Positions 60,383 to 64,000 of a DNA stretch of 64,000 bases are shown piece by piece. The notes under the pieces are model-generated. The model worked only from the letters and a program-made list of their open reading frames with translations. It did not search any database and was not told the origin of the DNA. Positions within the stretch are counted from its first letter, which is position 1; every line of letters begins with the position of its first letter. The DNA is from Paenibacillus radicis (ex Gao et al. 2016) (GTDB taxonomy: Bacteria; Bacillota; Bacilli; Paenibacillales; Paenibacillaceae), in assembly GCF_014641555.1 (NCBI RefSeq), contig NZ_BMHY01000003.1, forward strand, positions 619,324 through 683,323, given 5' to 3'. Made by a program: the position numbers and the translations under genes.

Positions 60383-60416
60383 AAAAAAGGCTGCCCCCCA
60401 TCGGGAGACAGCCTTG
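60383..60416 (-). terminator. Terminator of the ABC ATPase gene
   Basis: AAGGCTG, TCTCCCGATGGGGGG region, CAGCCTT and a T-run on the minus strand, 15 bp after the stop codon. Confidence 0.85.
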
Positions 60417-60430
60417 GAATAACGGATTGA

Positions 60431-61552
60431 TTAGTTTTCGAAAATGTTCAGCTCGGATTCTTTGTCGAACAAATGTACTTTGTTCATGTCCAGAGCCAGT
60501 TTAACGCTGGAACCGTCACGCAGCGCGGAACGTCCGTCTACACGTGCGATAACTGTTTCTGTGCCGATACCGTTCAGGTACAGGTACATTTCGTGACCCA
60601 GGTTTTCTGCAACCTCGATGTTCGCGTTAACGATTGTGTTCGGGGATGCTTCCAGGAATACAGGCTCTTCGTGAAGATCCTCTGGACGAATGCCCAGAAT
60701 TACTTCTTTGCCTACATAACCTTTCGAACGAAGAACAGCTGCTTTACCTTCTGGAATCGCAACGTCTACGCCAGTCGCTTTGAATTTCAAAGCTCCGCCT
60801 TGCTCGGAAACCGTGCCGCTGATGAAATTCATCGAAGGCGCGCCGATAAAGCCAGCTACGAAAATGTTTACCGGATGGTTGTAAAGCTCTTCCGGCGAAG
60901 CAGTTTGTTGAATAAAGCCGTCTTTCATAACAACGATACGGTCACCCATCGTCATTGCTTCGATCTGGTCATGCGTTACGTAGATTGTCGTTGTTTCCAG
61001 ACGTTTTGTCAGTTTGGAAATTTCCGCACGCATTTGACCACGAAGTTTAGCATCCAAGTTGGAGAGCGGCTCATCCATCAAGAATACTTGCGGCTCACGC
61101 ACGATTGCGCGTCCCAAAGCGACACGTTGACGTTGACCGCCGGAGAGTGCTTTTGGTTTACGGTCGAGCAAGTGCTCAATATCAAGAATTTTAGCGGCTT
61201 CACGAACGCGTTTGTCGATGTCCGCTTTTTTGAATTTACGAAGTTTAAGGCCGAAAGCCATGTTTTGGTATACATTCATGTGCGGGTACAACGCGTAGGA
61301 TTGGAATACCATCGCGATGTCGCGGTCTTTAGGAGCTACGTCATTTACAAGACGGTCGCCGATGAACAATTTACCTTCGGAAATCTCTTCAAGTCCTGCG
61401 ATCATACGCAGTGTTGTCGATTTACCGCAACCGGATGGACCAACCAATACGAGAAACTCTTTGTCTTTGATATCAAGGTTAACGTCAGTTACCGATGCTT
61501 TGTCGGAACCCGGGTATTTTTTGTAAATGCCTTCTAAGCGTACGCCTGCCAT
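60431..61552 (-). CDS. MsmX/UgpC-type sugar ABC transporter ATPase
   Basis: 373 residues. Walker [10 protein letters not shown], signature [16 protein letters not shown], Walker [16 protein letters not shown]-loop YVTHDQ, then a C-terminal TOBE/OB domain (about 240-370). In bacilli MsmX-like ATPases energise several different sugar importers. No permease or binding-protein gene adjoins, which fits this shared role. The ATG at 61552 follows AGGGGG; 28 codons upstream in frame are not supported. Confidence 0.93.
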   Translation of the reverse strand: MAGVRLEGIYKKYPGSDKASVTDVNLDIKDKEFLVLVGPSGCGKSTTLRMIAGLEEISEGKLFIGDRLVNDVAPKDRDIAMVFQSYALYPHMNVYQNMAFGLKLRKFKKADIDKRVREAAKILDIEHLLDRKPKALSGGQRQRVALGRAIVREPQVFLMDEPLSNLDAKLRGQMRAEISKLTKRLETTTIYVTHDQIEAMTMGDRIVVMKDGFIQQTASPEELYNHPVNIFVAGFIGAPSMNFISGTVSEQGGALKFKATGVDVAIPEGKAAVLRSKGYVGKEVILGIRPEDLHEEPVFLEASPNTIVNANIEVAENLGHEMYLYLNGIGTETVIARVDGRSALRDGSSVKLALDMNKVHLFDKESELNIFEN

Positions 61553-61641
61553 GTGATTTTTCCCCCTAAAAGAAATTTCGTTATGCTTATATCTTATCCC
61601 ACAGCCCAGTATGCTGACTATGCACAAACTGTACAAAAAAA

Positions 61642-62793
61642 CTAATTTCTTTTCGTAACTTTGTACAATAGTAAAATGATTTTAACCAATACGGCATCTC
61701 TGAACTGCCTCACATCAAGGCCTGTCTCCTGCTTCAGCTTATCCAGCCGGTAGAGCAGTGTATTGCGGTGAATGTACAGTTTTTTTGCCGTTTCACTGAC
61801 ATTGCAATCAAGCGCGAAGAAGGCTTCCAGCGTGGCGAGCATCTCCGCTTCGACAAACAGCTCGCTTCTTTTGAGCGAGTGCTCCAGATAACGCGAGCGC
61901 TGAACCTCTGGAATGGCATTGAGCAATCTCTCCAGTTGAAGCATCCACGGCAAATGGATATTGGTGCCGACATGGAATTTGCGTCCCAGATTAATCGTTT
62001 CACGAAGAAGTGCAGTCGTCTCTACGATGCCCTTCGCCGGACTTGTCGGGTGTGCAACGGCCAGATGGCACTCGCCAATCCATTCACTGGCGAGCATTTC
62101 ATGCAGTCCATGGCAGATCGATGCCAGACTGTCCTCAACCGTTTCCTCATCCTCGTCGTCAGCGAGCTCAGAATCCGCATCCCTCAGAAGGGAAGCCGGG
62201 CCCCATATGAGCCATTCTTGATTTTTAAGCGGAATCAGTAAAATATCGTCAGCCAGGAAAGAGCGAAGCAGCTTCTCCAGTTCAGAAAAAGCGGCTTGCT
62301 TCGTATTGGGCTGCTCTGTAATAAGAAGAAAAGGGATCATTTCGGCAAAAAGCTTGCCGCCAGCCGTAAGGCTGTCAGGTATAGAATAAGAAGGCTCTTC
62401 CGATTCCAGCTGCTGCTGGATCCATTCACTTAGCTTGAGTGCAAAGTTCTCGCTTTCCGATAAGGAAGCCGCGGAGGCTTTGGTTGTTTGATTGCGCAGG
62501 CTTTGCGTGCGAAGCGTCCAGCTAATAAGCTCCAGCTCCCTTTGCTGCAGGCCTGGGCTTTGAATCTCGATAGCTTCAATCGTTTTGTTAACGTTGCCCG
62601 CAACGATCCACACAGTGCCTTCCTGCTCAACACGGCTGCCTTCTGCCGCCAATCGGCTGTTAGGGTCATCGCCAAGAAATACGCGGTCAGCCTTCTTCGT
62701 CAACTCTTCCCAATCGGATTGCTGCAAAGTAACCAAACGAACCGGACAGTTCAAAATGTGCTCCAGCGGGTTTAACCATTCTGTCGTGCTCAT
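61642..62793 (-). CDS. PucR/CdaR-type transcriptional regulator
   Basis: 383 residues. The C-terminal about 60 residues form the HTH of the PucR/CdaR family ([36 protein letters not shown]). Residues about 150-320 are a GGDEF-like middle region, and the N-terminus (about 1-130) may be a ligand domain. Located directly upstream of the ABC ATPase gene (89 bp), it may regulate it; the inducer is unknown. AGGAGATAG precedes the ATG. Confidence 0.85.
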   Translation of the reverse strand: MSTTEWLNPLEHILNCPVRLVTLQQSDWEELTKKADRVFLGDDPNSRLAAEGSRVEQEGTVWIVAGNVNKTIEAIEIQSPGLQQRELELISWTLRTQSLRNQTTKASAASLSESENFALKLSEWIQQQLESEEPSYSIPDSLTAGGKLFAEMIPFLLITEQPNTKQAAFSELEKLLRSFLADDILLIPLKNQEWLIWGPASLLRDADSELADDEDEETVEDSLASICHGLHEMLASEWIGECHLAVAHPTSPAKGIVETTALLRETINLGRKFHVGTNIHLPWMLQLERLLNAIPEVQRSRYLEHSLKRSELFVEAEMLATLEAFFALDCNVSETAKKLYIHRNTLLYRLDKLKQETGLDVRQFRDAVLVKIILLLYKVTKRN

Positions 62794-62950
62794 TTTTGTC
62801 TATCTCCTATCTCCAGCCATGAATGATGCCTTTTTTTCGTCATTGTAACATATACCGCCTGGCAATTTCAGCTATTCCGATAATCATGTGGTTCACATTA
62901 TCCCCTGACAGCGTTAAAATGATAAGGAAATGGAACGCTCTGCAAATCCG

Positions 62951-62979
62951 TTGACGCTTGTGTTAAAAGATGGTAGAGT
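62951..62979 (+). promoter_or_regulatory. Predicted sigma-A promoter of the FMN reductase gene
   Basis: TTGACG, 17 bp, TAGAGT, about 53 bp before the start codon. Confidence 0.55.
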
Positions 62980-63031
62980 TAATTCAAAGTTAATACATCG
63001 GAATTATATTCATTATAGGGAGTGAATTTAT

Positions 63032-63580
63032 ATGTCTAAAGTCGTTATCCTATCTGGAAGTCCAAATCCAGGCTCGCGCCTGTCCGGCATTACGCAATAT
63101 GTAGAAAGCCACTTGTCCGAGCAGGGCATTTCATTTGAACATGTAGTTGTGGCCTCGCTTCCTGCAGAGGATCTCATCCATGCCAAGTTCGACAGCAAGC
63201 CAATTATTGAGGCAGCTGCGAAAGTTGAAGCGGCGGAGGCTGTCATTATTGCAAGCCCTGTCTACAAAGCTTCCTTTACCGGCGTACTCAAAACCTTCCT
63301 TGATCTGCTCCCGCAAAAAGGATTAAGCGGCAAATTCGTTACACCGCTTTTCCTCGGCGGCACGATCGCTCATCTGCTCTCCATCGACTACGCGCTGAAG
63401 CCTGTACTGTCTTCGCTTAACGCGAAGCATTTCGGCAGCGGCGTCTATGCGATCGACTCCCAAATCGCCCGCCTGGACTCCGGAGTTGGCGAATCGCAAT
63501 TTCAGCTGAATGACGAGCTGAAGGAGCGGCTTGATGCCACGATCACAGAGCTCGTTGAAGAATTGAAACGCAGAGCTTAA
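63032..63580 (+). CDS. NADPH-dependent FMN reductase (SsuE-like)
   Basis: 182 residues, flavodoxin-like: VVILSGSPNPGSRLSGITQYVE binds FMN phosphate, EAVIIASPVYKASFTGVLKTFLDLLPQ and TPLFLGGTIAHLL complete the fold. The family reduces FMN for sulfonate monooxygenases or acts as an azoreductase/quinone reductase. No ssu gene is adjacent. AGGGAGTG precedes the ATG. Confidence 0.87.
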   Translation: MSKVVILSGSPNPGSRLSGITQYVESHLSEQGISFEHVVVASLPAEDLIHAKFDSKPIIEAAAKVEAAEAVIIASPVYKASFTGVLKTFLDLLPQKGLSGKFVTPLFLGGTIAHLLSIDYALKPVLSSLNAKHFGSGVYAIDSQIARLDSGVGESQFQLNDELKERLDATITELVEELKRRA

Positions 63581-63594
63581 TACGTTTATAAAAG

Positions 63595-63638
63595 AAGGGC
63601 TGCCGTATTTGGTCAACAATGACCTTGCGGCAGCCCTT
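63595..63638 (+). terminator. Terminator of the FMN reductase gene
   Basis: AAGGGCTGCCG and CGGCAGCCCTT with an inner GGTCA/TGACC stem, 15 bp after the stop. Confidence 0.8.
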
Positions 63639-63701
63639 TATATATGGAGACTTAATACAAGTTCAAATAAAACATCAAAATAAAGTTCTAAATAGACATC
63701 A

Positions 63702-63728
63702 AAAAAACCCGCCTCTCGACGGGTTCTA
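63702..63728 (-). terminator. Terminator of the tRNA cluster
   Basis: ACCCGTCG/CGGGT hairpin with TTTTTTT on the minus strand, 12 bp after the tRNA-Lys 3' end. It shares GTAGAACCC with the tmRNA terminator module. Confidence 0.8.
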
Positions 63729-63740
63729 CGTTTAAAAAAA

Positions 63741-63816
63741 TGGTGAGCCATGAAGGACTCGAACCTTCGACACCCTGATTAAAAGTCAGGTGCTCTACCA
63801 ACTGAGCTAATGGCTC
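63741..63816 (-). tRNA. tRNA-Lys (anticodon TTT)
   Basis: 76 nt with encoded CCA. Acceptor GAGCCAT/ATGGCTC, anticodon loop CTTTTAA, T-arm GAAGG-TTCGAGT-CCTTC. Confidence 0.96.
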
Positions 63817-63830
63817 TCATAAAGAGAAAA

Positions 63831-63915
63831 TGGTGGAGGGCGATGGATTCGAACCACCGAACCTGAAAGGAGCAGATTTACAGTCTGCCGTGTTTAGCCA
63901 CTTCACTAGCCCTCC
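63831..63915 (-). tRNA. tRNA-Tyr (anticodon GTA)
   Basis: 85 nt with encoded CCA and a long variable arm. Acceptor GGAGGGC/GCCCTCC, anticodon loop CTGTAAA. Confidence 0.96.
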
Positions 63916-63926
63916 GAAAAACTAAA

Positions 63927-64000
<74 letters not shown>

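Overview
The window is a Firmicutes chromosome segment, most probably Paenibacillus or a close relative. The evidence is Bacillus-type gene order in many blocks (adaA-adaB, mrpA-G, secG-rnr-smpB-ssrA, cggR-gap-pgk-tpiA-gpmI-eno, rapZ-yvcK-whiA-crh, hisZGDB..., hprK-lgt-ppaX-yvoF), AGGAGG-type ribosome binding sites, a leucine T-box, and CggR-, CtsR- and Fur-like operators. Nearly all genes are on the minus strand.

Layout. 0-4.6 kb: a decayed gene fragment, a small collagen-like protein, alkylation repair genes adaA-adaB, a membrane glycerophosphodiester phosphodiesterase and an unknown small protein. 4.7-8.6 kb: an iron-uptake group (flavoprotein reductase, siderophore-binding lipoprotein, AraC regulator fused to a binding-protein domain) with a Fur box. 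8.9-12.6 kb: a SWIM zinc-finger protein and a chemoreceptor. 12.7-18.5 kb: a complete seven-gene Mrp Na+/H+ antiporter operon with a divergent UspA-like gene. 19.4-23.1 kb: a small tyrosine recombinase, leuA with its T-box, and a DoxX protein behind Rex-like sites. 23.4-29 kb: tmRNA, smpB, csp, rnr with a very long Gly-rich tail, and secG. 29-37.4 kb: a sugar isomerase-like protein and the lower-glycolysis operon under CggR. 37.5-39.2 kb: tRNA-Arg, a gene-poor stretch, and clpP. 39.4-48 kb: crh-like HPr, whiA, yvcK, rapZ, glucokinase, trxB, a TPR protein and prs. 48.3-54.9 kb: the histidine operon without hisA. 55-64 kb: yvoF, ppaX, lgt, hprK, an ECF sigma/anti-sigma pair, an MsmX-type ATPase, a PucR-type regulator, an FMN reductase and a tRNA cluster (Lys, Tyr, Phe cut by the window end).

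Connections. HprK, the Crh-like HPr, CggR, glucokinase and YvcK together form a carbon-flux control set within 25 kb. Prs beside the his operon supplies PRPP to HisG. tmRNA, SmpB and RNase R work together in ribosome rescue and decay of the stalled mRNA.

The most unusual non-genic structure is a pair of intergenic arrays (24618-24803 and 37973-38159). Each has four 21-22-bp palindromes with nearly identical centre-to-centre spacing (51/62/51 and 52/62/51 bp) but unrelated spacer sequences, and each array is itself dyad-symmetric. Other notable structures are a different palindrome cluster exactly where hisA would be expected, a repeated module built like the tmRNA 3' end plus its terminator (five copies in 20 kb), and a large hairpin in the cold-shock gene leader.
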